Below, piece after piece: positions 1 to 5,419 of a stretch of 5,419 bases of DNA (positions are counted from its first letter, which is position 1; each line of letters opens with the position of its first letter). The position numbers were made by a program, and so were the translations under genes. This stretch comes from Nitrospiraceae bacterium UBA6898 (GTDB lineage Bacteria; Nitrospirota; Thermodesulfovibrionia; Thermodesulfovibrionales; UBA6898). The notes under the pieces are model-generated. The model was given only the letters and a program-made list of their open reading frames with translations. It was not told the origin of the DNA and did not search any database. Location: assembly GCA_002448975.1 (NCBI GenBank), contig DKBO01000175.1, positions 4,091 through 9,509 of the forward strand, in the 5' to 3' direction.

Positions 1-198
1 AAATTCTGGGGGTGCAGCAATTATCCCAAATGCACTTTTGTCTCCTGGTACAAGCCTGTTCCGGAGCCCTGCCCGAGATGTGCTGCGCCCTTTCTTGTTG
101 AAAAGTGGGACAAGGCAGGAAATGTTACCCGTATCTGCCTGAACAAGGAGTGTGGGCACAAGGCAGCGGTTGAAAAAGAGGAAGCTGCAGCCGGCTGA
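1..198 (+). CDS. topA: DNA topoisomerase I, C-terminal zinc-finger end (partial, 5' end outside window)
   Basis: Reading frame 1 is open from the window edge to TGA at 196-198 and gives the last 65 residues of a protein. It shows a C-x-N-Y-P-x-C signature (FWGCSNYPKC, Cys5 and Cys11), the second half of one zinc ribbon. A complete C4 finger follows (Cys24-x2-Cys27, then Cys46-x4-Cys51) and a short Ala/Glu/Lys tail. Repeated C4 fingers with 'GC.NYP.C' are typical of the C-terminus of bacterial type IA topoisomerase I, which relaxes negative supercoils and whose fingers bind single-stranded DNA. The catalytic TOPRIM and tyrosine domains lie upstream, outside the window, so the assignment rests only on the finger domain. 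Another protein carrying topoisomerase-type zinc fingers is possible but less likely. A 46-nt gap separates it from the next gene on the same strand. Confidence 0.85.
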   Translation, partial: KFWGCSNYPKCTFVSWYKPVPEPCPRCAAPFLVEKWDKAGNVTRICLNKECGHKAAVEKEEAAAG

Positions 199-244
199 TG
201 CAGGACCGCCTGTCCGGGATTCGTGCAGCGGCGCCATCCATGGA

Positions 245-856
245 ATGAACAGGCCATTGCTCATTGGAATCGGCGCATCGCACAGCGGAGCAGGCAAGAC
301 CACACTGGCATCATATATCCTTCGTCATTTTGCCCTTTACCCTTCTCCTGTCATTTCTCGCCTGTCCCCGAGATGGGGTGCCATAAAATATACCCGGACA
401 ACATCCTCTCCGGAGATCATCACCGACCGGACCATCCTTAGGGAAAAAGGAAAGGATACCTGCAGGTTGCTTGCAGCGGGGGCAGTGGATGTGGTATGGG
501 TGAGATCAGGCACGTTTGGTCTGGCTGGGGCACTCTCTAGGGCAGCGGCACGGTTTTCCCATCTTGATCTGGTCCTCGTAGAAGGGAACAGCGCAATTGA
601 GTTTTTAAACCCCGATATAGTAATATTTATATTCGGTAAGGAAAGAGCGCACTGGAAGCCTCACATTGACGGGCTCGCAGCCAGGGCTGATATCATAATT
701 GCTGATGACGACGTTCAGCTCCGTGCAGACCTTCAGGCCAAGCAGCGGTTTCCGAGAGGCCTTTCAGACGACATAGCGAAGGGGTTTGTTACCGCCCTGG
801 CGAGGATGGTACATGAAAGACGAGCTGAGACAAGAGATGCTGAAGAAGGCGGTTGA
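245..856 (+). CDS. MobB-like P-loop NTPase (molybdopterin-guanine dinucleotide biosynthesis protein B family, tentative)
   Basis: A 203-residue protein starting at ATG 245. The open frame extends further upstream, but only through sequence overlapping topA and lacking the fold's first strand, whereas this ATG sits just before the beta-strand and P-loop (RPLLIGIGASHSGAGKTT, Lys18-Thr19). I see no good Shine-Dalgarno before it. Further MobB-like marks are WGAIKYTR near residues 44-51 (compare the 'GxIKHTH' strand), KDTCRLLAAGA at 70-80 (compare 'KDSxRHxxAGA') and LVLVEGNS at 109-116 (compare 'LVLVEGF'). MobB proteins are cytoplasmic GTP-binding accessory factors thought to help attach GMP to molybdopterin. 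The P-loop is atypical: Ser replaces the first Gly of GxxxxGKT, and the SHSGAGKT form also recalls CbiA/BioD-type NTPases. The substrate is therefore uncertain, and no other molybdenum gene is in the window. It ends 44 nt inside the next gene, suggesting coupled expression. Confidence 0.6.
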   Translation: MNRPLLIGIGASHSGAGKTTLASYILRHFALYPSPVISRLSPRWGAIKYTRTTSSPEIITDRTILREKGKDTCRLLAAGAVDVVWVRSGTFGLAGALSRAAARFSHLDLVLVEGNSAIEFLNPDIVIFIFGKERAHWKPHIDGLAARADIIIADDDVQLRADLQAKQRFPRGLSDDIAKGFVTALARMVHERRAETRDAEEGG

Positions 857-983
857 GGGAAAACTTTCCTGTGAAACCGCCAGAAAAATCGCTGAGGACC
901 TGAAGCTTCCCTATCCCGAGGTAGGGAAAGCCGCGAATGAGCTTGGCATCCGGATCAAGAGCTGCCAGCTCGGGTGTTTCTGA
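813..983 (+). CDS. 56-aa conserved-looking small protein, HTH-like with C-terminal CQLGCF
   Basis: The ATG at 813 is preceded by GAGG (802-805) at a good distance and gives 56 residues. The frame also opens at a TTG at 786, but the ATG with its ribosome site is preferred. The composition looks like real protein: a charged helix (residues 1-16), then LSCETARKIAEDLKLPYPEV and GKAANELGIRIK, which resemble a compact helix-turn-helix, then the tail SCQLGCF. Cys20, Cys51 and Cys55 could bind metal or form a disulfide. I have an impression that similar short domains ending in CQLG-x-F occur near molybdenum-cofactor genes in anaerobes, but this is unverified recall. It overlaps the MobB-like gene by 44 nt and its TGA overlaps the ATG of the following membrane-protein gene by one base (TGATG). 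Its function is unknown; a small regulator or an accessory subunit of the MobB-like NTPase are inferences. Confidence 0.72.
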   Translation: MKDELRQEMLKKAVEGKLSCETARKIAEDLKLPYPEVGKAANELGIRIKSCQLGCF

Positions 984-1798
984 TGGAAACGATGCTGTTC
1001 GAACTTGCGCTCACCTGTTACTTTGCCGCAACGATCGTCTGTCTGCTTGAGCTGTTCAAGGGATCGAAGGCCACCTCACGGATCATGGTCGGTCTCGTGA
1101 TCGCGGGGTTTGCGCTCCATACAGCCAATATCGCCGCACGGTATGTCATCTCAGGGCATATGCCGACGGCCAGCCTCCACGAAGCGACCTCTTTTTTCTC
1201 ATGGTGCATCGTGCTGCTCTTTTTCTTCCTTGAGTACCGCTACAGAATCGGTCTGCTCGGTTCGTTCATCATGCCGGTGGTCTTTATCCTTATGCTTACC
1301 TCGTCCATCCTGCCGAGAAAGATCGAAAATCTGAGCCCGCTTCTCCAGAGTTCATGGCTCTTCATCCATACCGCATTCGCATTTATCGGGGATGCCGCCT
1401 TTGCCATGGCCTTCGGTGTCGGCATCATGTACCTGATCCAGGAGCATTACGTGAAGTCCAAACATCTCGGCGGTCTTTTCAAAAAGCTTCCAAGCCTTCA
1501 GATCCTCGATGAGATGAACTACCGGCTGATTACCATCGGGTTTCCCTTTCTCTCGCTGGCGATCATAAGCGGCTCCCTCTGGGCGGAAAGCAGTCTTGGC
1601 ACGTTCTGGCGCTGGGACCCGAAGGAAGTCTGGTCACTGATCACCTGGTTCATCTATGCCCTTGTCCTCCACGTTCGACTGACACAGGGATGGAGAGGGA
1701 AGCGGGCGGCGATCCTTTCGATCATCGGCTTTAGTGCCGTACTCTTCACCTTCTTCGGCGTGAACCTGCTGCTGAAGGGGTACCATTCGTTCAAATGA
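983..1798 (+). CDS. ccsA: Cytochrome c assembly / HemX-like heme-handling membrane protein (CcsA/ResC family)
   Basis: A 271-residue integral membrane protein with about eight hydrophobic segments (near residues 4-24, 34-56, 71-85, 91-111, 125-152, 182-200, 215-233, 241-263). The tryptophan-rich WWD signature of heme-handling proteins lies at about 200-217 (GTFWRWDPKEVWSL). His130 at the start of helix 5 and His230 at the end of helix 7 are candidate heme ligands, as in CcsA/ResC. In System II cytochrome c maturation, CcsA with CcsB exports heme and attaches it to apocytochrome CXXCH motifs outside the membrane. No ccsB is visible here. The position directly before hemA also fits HemX, a related protein of similar size in the Bacillus hem operon that affects HemA level. 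The ATG at 983 was chosen because it overlaps the preceding stop; an ATG at 992 is a possible alternative. Its TGA overlaps the hemA ATG (ATGA). Confidence 0.9.
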   Translation: METMLFELALTCYFAATIVCLLELFKGSKATSRIMVGLVIAGFALHTANIAARYVISGHMPTASLHEATSFFSWCIVLLFFFLEYRYRIGLLGSFIMPVVFILMLTSSILPRKIENLSPLLQSSWLFIHTAFAFIGDAAFAMAFGVGIMYLIQEHYVKSKHLGGLFKKLPSLQILDEMNYRLITIGFPFLSLAIISGSLWAESSLGTFWRWDPKEVWSLITWFIYALVLHVRLTQGWRGKRAAILSIIGFSAVLFTFFGVNLLLKGYHSFK

Positions 1799-3072
1799 AG
1801 ATAGCTGTTGTTGGATTGAACCATAAAACAGCGGATGTTGAGCTCAGGGAGAAGCTTGCCTTCAACGGACCGAAGCTCGAAGAGGGCCTTCAGAAGATAC
1901 GGGAGATCCCGGGTATCCGGGAGACGGTCATTATATCTACCTGCAACCGCGTTGAGATCTATCTGCAGGTGCAGGATGTGGAAAAGGCATACGCGGACAT
2001 GAAGGATTTTTTCGTGCTGTTCTTTGATGTCAGGCGCGATTCCCTTGACACCGCACTCTATCTCCACAAAGACATGGCCGCGGTAAAACATATCTTCCGC
2101 GTTGCATCGAGTCTCGACTCCATGGTTGTCGGTGAACCGCAGATCCTCGGGCAGCTGAAGGATGCCTTTGATTTTGCCCTGGAGAAGAAGGCCACGGGCG
2201 TTCTCCTGAACCGGCTGCTCAAGAAGTCCATCTCAGTTGCCAAACGGGTGAGGACGGAGACGCGGATTGCGGAAAACGCCGTTTCGATCAGCTTTGCCGC
2301 GGTCGAACTGGCGAAAAAGATATTCACCGACCTTGCGGGTAAATCCTTTATGCTCCTTGGCGCAGGCGAGATGGCTGAGCTGGCGGCAAAACATATGATG
2401 AACAATGGCGTACAGGATATCATTGTGGCGAACAGGACGTACGAGCGCGGCTGCGAGCTATCACGTGAGTTCAACGGCCGGGCGATCAGGTTTGAGGATT
2501 TTCCTGCGGAGCTCGTGCATACGGACATTGTGATTTGCTCGACCGGGGCCTCCACGTTTGTTCTGCACAAAGAGCACATGCAGAAAGTGATGAAGGAACG
2601 GAAGCAGAAACCGGTATTCATTATTGATATCTCCGTGCCGAGGAATGTCGATCCCGGGATAAACGATATGGACAATGTCTACCTCTACGATGTTGATGAT
2701 CTTCAGGGCGTTGTTGAATCGAACATCTCCGAGCGGCAGAAAGAGGCAGCAAAGGCCGAGGCGATCGTTGAGGATGAGATCGAGACATTCCGCAGATGGA
2801 TGATGACCCTCAATTCGGTCCCCACGGTGATCGCACTTCGCGAACGGGCTGAGACCATCAGAAAGGATGAGCTTGAGCGGTTCTTTAACCGCTTCCCATC
2901 CCTCGGAGAGAAGGAGCGCAAGGCGATCGAGGGCATGGCGGGTGCGATCATAAACAAGCTGATACATGCGCCGACGGTCGCACTGAAGAACGATGCCGAG
3001 GACAAAGACGTGCTGATAGCGTTGATCAAGAGACTTTATGACCTGAACGGAGAAGATCATGAAAAAGGATAA
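1795..3072 (+). CDS. hemA: Glutamyl-tRNA reductase
   Basis: A 425-residue cytoplasmic enzyme that reduces glutamyl-tRNA(Glu) with NADPH to glutamate-1-semialdehyde, the first committed step of C5-pathway tetrapyrrole synthesis. The N-terminal catalytic domain carries GLNHKTADVELREK (7-20), the active-site nucleophile Cys50 in STCNRVEIY (48-56), His99, and DSMVVGEPQILGQLKDAF (108-125). The NADPH-binding Rossmann domain follows, with LLGAGEMAE (187-195), VANRT (211-215), STGAS (249-253) and DISVPRNVDP (278-287). The C-terminal part is helical with a long spinal segment (about 305-340) and a dimerization domain. Length and motif spacing match the normal family, so it looks intact. There is no convincing Shine-Dalgarno before the ATG; it overlaps the preceding TGA as ATGA, so translation is probably coupled to the membrane-protein gene. 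Its end overlaps hemC by 14 nt. Confidence 0.98.
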   Translation: MKIAVVGLNHKTADVELREKLAFNGPKLEEGLQKIREIPGIRETVIISTCNRVEIYLQVQDVEKAYADMKDFFVLFFDVRRDSLDTALYLHKDMAAVKHIFRVASSLDSMVVGEPQILGQLKDAFDFALEKKATGVLLNRLLKKSISVAKRVRTETRIAENAVSISFAAVELAKKIFTDLAGKSFMLLGAGEMAELAAKHMMNNGVQDIIVANRTYERGCELSREFNGRAIRFEDFPAELVHTDIVICSTGASTFVLHKEHMQKVMKERKQKPVFIIDISVPRNVDPGINDMDNVYLYDVDDLQGVVESNISERQKEAAKAEAIVEDEIETFRRWMMTLNSVPTVIALRERAETIRKDELERFFNRFPSLGEKERKAIEGMAGAIINKLIHAPTVALKNDAEDKDVLIALIKRLYDLNGEDHEKG

Positions 3073-4009
3073 GGTGGTTATCGGTACGCGGGGTTCAAAA
3101 CTTGCCCTCTGGCAGGCGGAATGGGTCAAGGCGGAGCTTCAGCGGATGAACCCCGAACTTAAGATCGAACTGAACAAAATAAAGACGACAGGAGACAAGA
3201 TCCTTGATGTGCCGCTTGCCAAGGTGGGTGGCAAGGGGCTTTTCGTCAAGGAGATCGAAGAGGCGCTGCTGCGGAATGAGGCTGACCTTGCCGTGCACAG
3301 TATGAAGGATGTCCCTACGGAATTTCCGGCAGAACTTCACCTTGCGGTCATCTGCAAGAGAGAGGACCCCCGGGATGCCTTTATCGCCAGAAGCACTGCA
3401 CCAGCGGCGAAGAGCTTCAGGGAGCTGCCCCCGGGTGCAACGGTCGGGACGAGCAGCCTGAGACGGGCTTGCCAGCTGCTGAGCATCCGGCCTGACCTCA
3501 GGATCAAGCAGCTCAGGGGCAACCTTGAAACACGCTTCAGAAAACTGGATGAAGGCCAGTTCGACGCCATCATACTTGCGGCTGCAGGCGTTAAACGGCT
3601 TGGCTGGGAACAGCGGATAACCGGGGTGATCGGTCCCGAGACCAGTCTTCCGGCGATCGGACAGGGAGCGATCGGCATTGAATGCAGGATAACCGACAAA
3701 TTCATCAACGACCTGATCGCCCCGCTGAACCATGCCGAGACCGCACTCTGCGTCAGGGCGGAACGGGCGCTTCTCAAGAGGCTTCAGGGCGGCTGCCAGG
3801 TCCCGATCGCTGCTTACGCTGTCATAGCCGGCGGCAGACTTCTCATGGACGGACTAGTAGGGAGTGTCACCGGGGACAGGATTATTCGGGAGCATCTTGA
3901 AGGAAAGCCTGAGGATGGGGAGAGCGTTGGAAAGATGCTTGCCGAGACACTTCTTTCAAAGGGAGCAGACAAGATACTGTCCGAGGTCTACGGCAGCAGC
4001 ATCGAATAA
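3059..4009 (+). CDS. hemC: Porphobilinogen deaminase (hydroxymethylbilane synthase)
   Basis: A 316-residue cytoplasmic enzyme that joins four porphobilinogen units into hydroxymethylbilane using a covalent dipyrromethane cofactor. Family motifs appear in order: GTRGSKLALWQAEWVK (9-24), KTTGDKILD (42-50), GGKGLFVKEIEEALL (57-71), AVHSMKDVP (78-86) with catalytic Asp84, GTSSLRRACQLL (130-141), LRGNLETRFRKLD (152-164), AAAGVKRLGW (174-183), LPAIGQGAIGIECR (197-210), and the cofactor-attachment loop LQGGCQVP (242-249) with Cys246. Length is normal and all key residues are present. The ATG has a GGAG site at 3049-3052 with a 6-nt spacer, placed inside the end of hemA, so it can be translated both by coupling and on its own. 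It is the last plus-strand gene; hemD, which often follows hemC, is not here because the strand switches 15 nt later. Confidence 0.98.
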   Translation: MKKDKVVIGTRGSKLALWQAEWVKAELQRMNPELKIELNKIKTTGDKILDVPLAKVGGKGLFVKEIEEALLRNEADLAVHSMKDVPTEFPAELHLAVICKREDPRDAFIARSTAPAAKSFRELPPGATVGTSSLRRACQLLSIRPDLRIKQLRGNLETRFRKLDEGQFDAIILAAAGVKRLGWEQRITGVIGPETSLPAIGQGAIGIECRITDKFINDLIAPLNHAETALCVRAERALLKRLQGGCQVPIAAYAVIAGGRLLMDGLVGSVTGDRIIREHLEGKPEDGESVGKMLAETLLSKGADKILSEVYGSSIE

Positions 4010-4018
4010 GCTGCTGCC
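3992..4018. terminator. Inverted repeat at the convergent hemC/dksA junction, possible bidirectional terminator
   Basis: A perfect 9-bp inverted repeat: GGCAGCAGC (3992-4000), a 9-nt loop that includes the hemC TAA stop, and GCTGCTGCC (4010-4018). The left arm is coding, supplying the Gly-Ser-Ser codons near the end of HemC. The right arm fills most of the 15-nt gap before the stop of the convergent dksA-like gene. The G+C-rich stem and the position favour a transcript end for hemC, and perhaps for the opposite strand. Neither strand has a real U-run after the stem (plus strand continues TTCGCATC), so it is not a textbook intrinsic terminator. It may instead stabilise 3' ends or act with Rho. 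Confidence 0.45.
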
Positions 4019-4024
4019 TTCGCA

Positions 4025-4837
4025 TCAGATTGCGGTTACCTGCTCCATCTTTTCCATCTTTTCCTTGTTTTCCTTGCAGTCGATACAGAGGGATGCCGTC
4101 GGTATGACATTGAGCCGTTTTTGACTGATTTCCTCGCCGCATTCCTCGCAGATGCCATAGGTGCCTTCCTGGATCTTTCTCAGACACTCGTCGATATCAA
4201 GAAGGAGCTGTCTGTGCGCGGCGAGCCTGCGCAGGCTCAGGTCCTCCGAAATATCCACAACAGCCCAGTCCCCTTCATCAATAGCCGTGTCGACAAGCTG
4301 ACGGTTGTCGCCGCTCATATACTTGGCGATCTCATCCTTGGCCTCTTTCAGTATGCCTTCACGCTTTGCGATCAGCATACCTTTTAAGCCCCGGATACGG
4401 TCAGTGACCGGAGTGAGGCCGGCGGCGCTCTCCTTTGCTCTTGCGGGCCTCTTCCGTGCGGAGACCTTTTTTACAGTCTTCTTTCCTGCGGTCTTTTTCG
4501 GGGCAACGGATTTTTTCCTTGCAGCCGCCGGGAGGGCTCTCGCTGTTTTCCCTGCAGCTGTCCTTGGTGTCAGGATTTTTTTACCTGGGATCTTCTTCTG
4601 CGCACCAGGTTTTTTGCCCTTTTCCGCGGTGACAGCCTTCTTGGGCGCAGCGGCTTTCTTCGCAGCAATCTTCTTTCTCGCGGGTTTCGGCTGAGCAGAG
4701 CGCGATACTACCTTGGCTGCCGGTCTGGCAGTTCCTTTGAGGCCGGTTTTCTTCTTTGCCGCAGGCCGTGCCGCTTTCCTCGCTGCCGGTGATTTTTTCC
4801 CTGGCTTTGCCGGTATTCTCTTCTTTGCCACGGCCAT
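4025..4837 (-). CDS. DksA/TraR-family C4 zinc-finger protein with histone H1-like Lys/Ala/Pro N-terminal tail
   Basis: A 270-residue protein in two parts. Residues 1 to about 137 are low complexity: by my count about 36 Lys, 12 Arg, 34 Ala and 14 Pro with only two acidic residues, as in bacterial histone H1-like DNA-binding tails. Residues about 140-270 form a DksA-type module: a helical hairpin region (about 145-222), then the C4 zinc finger Cys230-x2-Cys233-x17-Cys251-x2-Cys254 with the family sequences GTYGICEECGEEI and ASLCIDCK. The stretch DEGDWA (187-192) fits the D-x-x-D-x-A coiled-coil tip of E. coli DksA. DksA binds in the RNA polymerase secondary channel and, with ppGpp, adjusts promoter choice; that role is inferred here. 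ATG 4837 is preceded by a GGAAGAG-type site and overlaps the stop of the upstream small gene (TAATG). E. coli DksA is about 150 aa, so the extra length is the tail. The frame is intact throughout. Confidence 0.9.
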   Translation of the reverse strand: MAVAKKRIPAKPGKKSPAARKAARPAAKKKTGLKGTARPAAKVVSRSAQPKPARKKIAAKKAAAPKKAVTAEKGKKPGAQKKIPGKKILTPRTAAGKTARALPAAARKKSVAPKKTAGKKTVKKVSARKRPARAKESAAGLTPVTDRIRGLKGMLIAKREGILKEAKDEIAKYMSGDNRQLVDTAIDEGDWAVVDISEDLSLRRLAAHRQLLLDIDECLRKIQEGTYGICEECGEEISQKRLNVIPTASLCIDCKENKEKMEKMEQVTAI

Positions 4838-4974
4838 TACTGCGTCTCTTCCTTCTTGATTTCTTCCTTGAAGACTTCAATAATGCTCCGGACCTTGATC
4901 CCCGCCTGCTGAAGGGCTTTCTGGACGTCCGGGAGTTTTGCATCTTCTACCTTGACCATAAAATTGCTGTTCAA
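4837..4974 (-). CDS. 45-aa small protein of unknown function between frr and the dksA-like gene (TTG start)
   Basis: The frame upstream of the dksA-like gene encodes a short charged protein. The TTG at 4974 is chosen as start because a strong GGAGG (4981-4985, minus strand) lies 6 nt before it; the next in-frame start, ATG at 4959, is 21 nt from that site and would give 40 aa. From TTG the protein is 45 residues. It has a short N-terminal strand (FMVKVED), a probable helix LPDVQKALQQAG, a strand-like IKVRSIIEVF, and an acidic/basic tail KEEIKKEETQ. There are no Cys residues, no membrane segment and no recognisable family. It begins 1 nt after the frr stop and its TAA overlaps the ATG of the dksA-like gene, so the three are tightly coupled. 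It could be a real small protein or a translated leader that couples frr to the dksA-like gene; the former is favoured by its protein-like composition. Confidence 0.6.
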   Translation of the reverse strand: MNSNFMVKVEDAKLPDVQKALQQAGIKVRSIIEVFKEEIKKEETQ

Positions 4975-4975
4975 G

Positions 4976-5419
4976 CTACACCTCCATGATCTCTTTTTCT
5001 TTGTGTTCAAGCAGCTCTTCGATCTTCTTGATAAAGGAATCGGTGATCTTCTGCACCTCGTCGTGTTCCTTCTTGATCTGATCTTCGCTGATATGTTCTT
5101 CCTTCTCAAGCTTTTTCAGCTCTTCGTTTATTTCCCTTCGGATGTTTCTGACCGCCACCTTTGCATCCTCTGCCTCTTTCTTAACCACCTTCACCAGCTG
5201 TTTTCTTCGTTCTTCCGTAAGTGCTGGGATATTGATCCTGATGACCTTCCCATCATTCATAGGGGTGAGACCGAGATCTGACTTCATAATCGCTTTTTCT
5301 ATCTCCGGGATGATCTTCTGCTCCCAGGGCTGGATGAGGATCTGCCGGCTGTCAGGGATGCTCAGGCTTGCGACCTGTTGGATCGCCGTTATCGTGCCGT
5401 AATAGTCCACGGCGAGGCC
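4976..5419 (-). CDS. frr: Ribosome recycling factor (partial, 5' end outside window)
   Basis: The frame is open from the right window edge to TAG at 4976-4978 and gives 147 residues. It begins GLAVDYYGT, which matches the family's GxxVEYYGT about 38 residues into the E. coli protein, so roughly that many N-terminal residues are missing; the GTG at 5410 is an internal Val codon, not a start. Other family marks are QVASLSIPDSRQILIQPW, AIMKSDLGLTP, the LTEERRKQLVK helix, AKVAVRNIRRE, ISEDQIKKEHDEVQKITD and a closing FIKKIEELLEHKEKEIMEV. With elongation factor G, RRF splits the post-termination ribosome into subunits after each round of translation. It is the first visible gene of a minus-strand operon with the 45-aa gene and the dksA-like gene. 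In most bacteria pyrH lies just upstream of frr, which here would be beyond the right edge. Confidence 0.97.
   Translation of the reverse strand, partial: GLAVDYYGTITAIQQVASLSIPDSRQILIQPWEQKIIPEIEKAIMKSDLGLTPMNDGKVIRINIPALTEERRKQLVKVVKKEAEDAKVAVRNIRREINEELKKLEKEEHISEDQIKKEHDEVQKITDSFIKKIEELLEHKEKEIMEV
4979..4985 (-). promoter_or_regulatory. Shine-Dalgarno that decides the TTG start of the 45-aa gene
   Basis: GGAGGTG on the minus strand, embedded in the last two codons of frr (Glu-Val before the TAG). It is 6 nt from TTG 4974 and 21 nt from ATG 4959, which favours the TTG. This is the strongest ribosome-site match I noticed in the window. Confidence 0.6.

Noticed and set aside
188..197. Ten-base palindrome CAGCCGGCTG across the topA stop codon
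   Set aside because: It has no loop and no following T-run, so it is not a terminator; short palindromes of this kind are expected by chance in G+C-rich DNA.
152..244. Upstream extension of the MobB-like frame to a GTG at 152
   Set aside because: The added residues overlap topA in another frame, are Arg/Lys-rich without family resemblance, and no ribosome site supports the earlier start.
2058..3129. Long open frames (205 and 222 codons) on the minus strand across hemA
   Set aside because: They lie antisense to a clear full-length glutamyl-tRNA reductase, have no family-like motifs, and are expected from codon bias on the opposite strand.
3095..3777. Minus-strand open frames (212 and 146 codons) across hemC
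   Set aside because: They are antisense to intact porphobilinogen deaminase and show no recognisable protein features.
4305..4694. Plus-strand frame encoding a very hydrophobic, Phe/Ala-rich 129-residue product resembling a membrane protein
   Set aside because: It is the antisense reading of the Lys/Ala-rich tail: AAG/AAA Lys codons read as CTT/TTT and GCx Ala codons give more hydrophobic residues. No ribosome site or family match supports it.
4430..4830. C/T-rich plus strand with repeated short words, considered as a tandem repeat or regulatory tract
   Set aside because: The bias and near-repeats follow from the Lys/Ala/Pro codons of the minus-strand tail; no exact tandem unit is visible.
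4581..4943. Minus-strand 120-residue Arg/Ser/Lys-rich frame overlapping the tail
   Set aside because: It is a frame-shifted reading of the same low-complexity DNA, and the true frame continues into the conserved zinc finger.

Overview
The window is ordinary-looking bacterial chromosome of medium-to-high G+C, almost fully coding, with no mobile elements, RNA genes or CRISPR. Gene content (topA end, a MobB-like P-loop protein, a System II-type cytochrome c assembly protein, hemA, hemC, dksA-like, frr) and the ccsA/hemX-hemA-hemC order suggest an anaerobic or respiratory Gram-negative-type bacterium such as a member of Nitrospirota or Desulfobacterota (former Deltaproteobacteria). This placement is an inference from gene order and protein style, not a phylogenetic result.

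Left to right, plus strand: the last 65 codons of DNA topoisomerase I (topA, zinc-finger tail, 1-198); a 46-nt gap; a 203-aa MobB-like NTPase (245-856); a 56-aa Cys-containing small protein that overlaps it (813-983); an eight-helix CcsA/HemX-like membrane protein (983-1798); glutamyl-tRNA reductase hemA (1795-3072); and porphobilinogen deaminase hemC (3059-4009). From 813 on, each gene overlaps the next by 1 to 14 nt, so this reads as one translationally coupled operon. HemA makes glutamate-1-semialdehyde from glutamyl-tRNA, HemC makes hydroxymethylbilane, and the membrane protein either delivers heme to apocytochrome c or modulates HemA.

Minus strand, reading leftwards from the right edge: ribosome recycling factor (frr, 5' end outside the window), a 45-aa small protein of unknown function that probably starts at TTG, and a 270-aa DksA/TraR zinc-finger protein with a histone H1-like Lys/Ala/Pro tail of about 137 residues at its N-terminus. 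These three also look co-transcribed (gaps of 1 nt and -1 nt). The two operons converge at 4010-4024, where a perfect 9-bp inverted repeat overlaps the hemC stop codon.

The points of most interest are the H1-tail/DksA fusion and the two tiny coupled genes (56 aa and 45 aa). I saw no clear sign of a wholly new system. No stretch over 300 bases lacks a gene.
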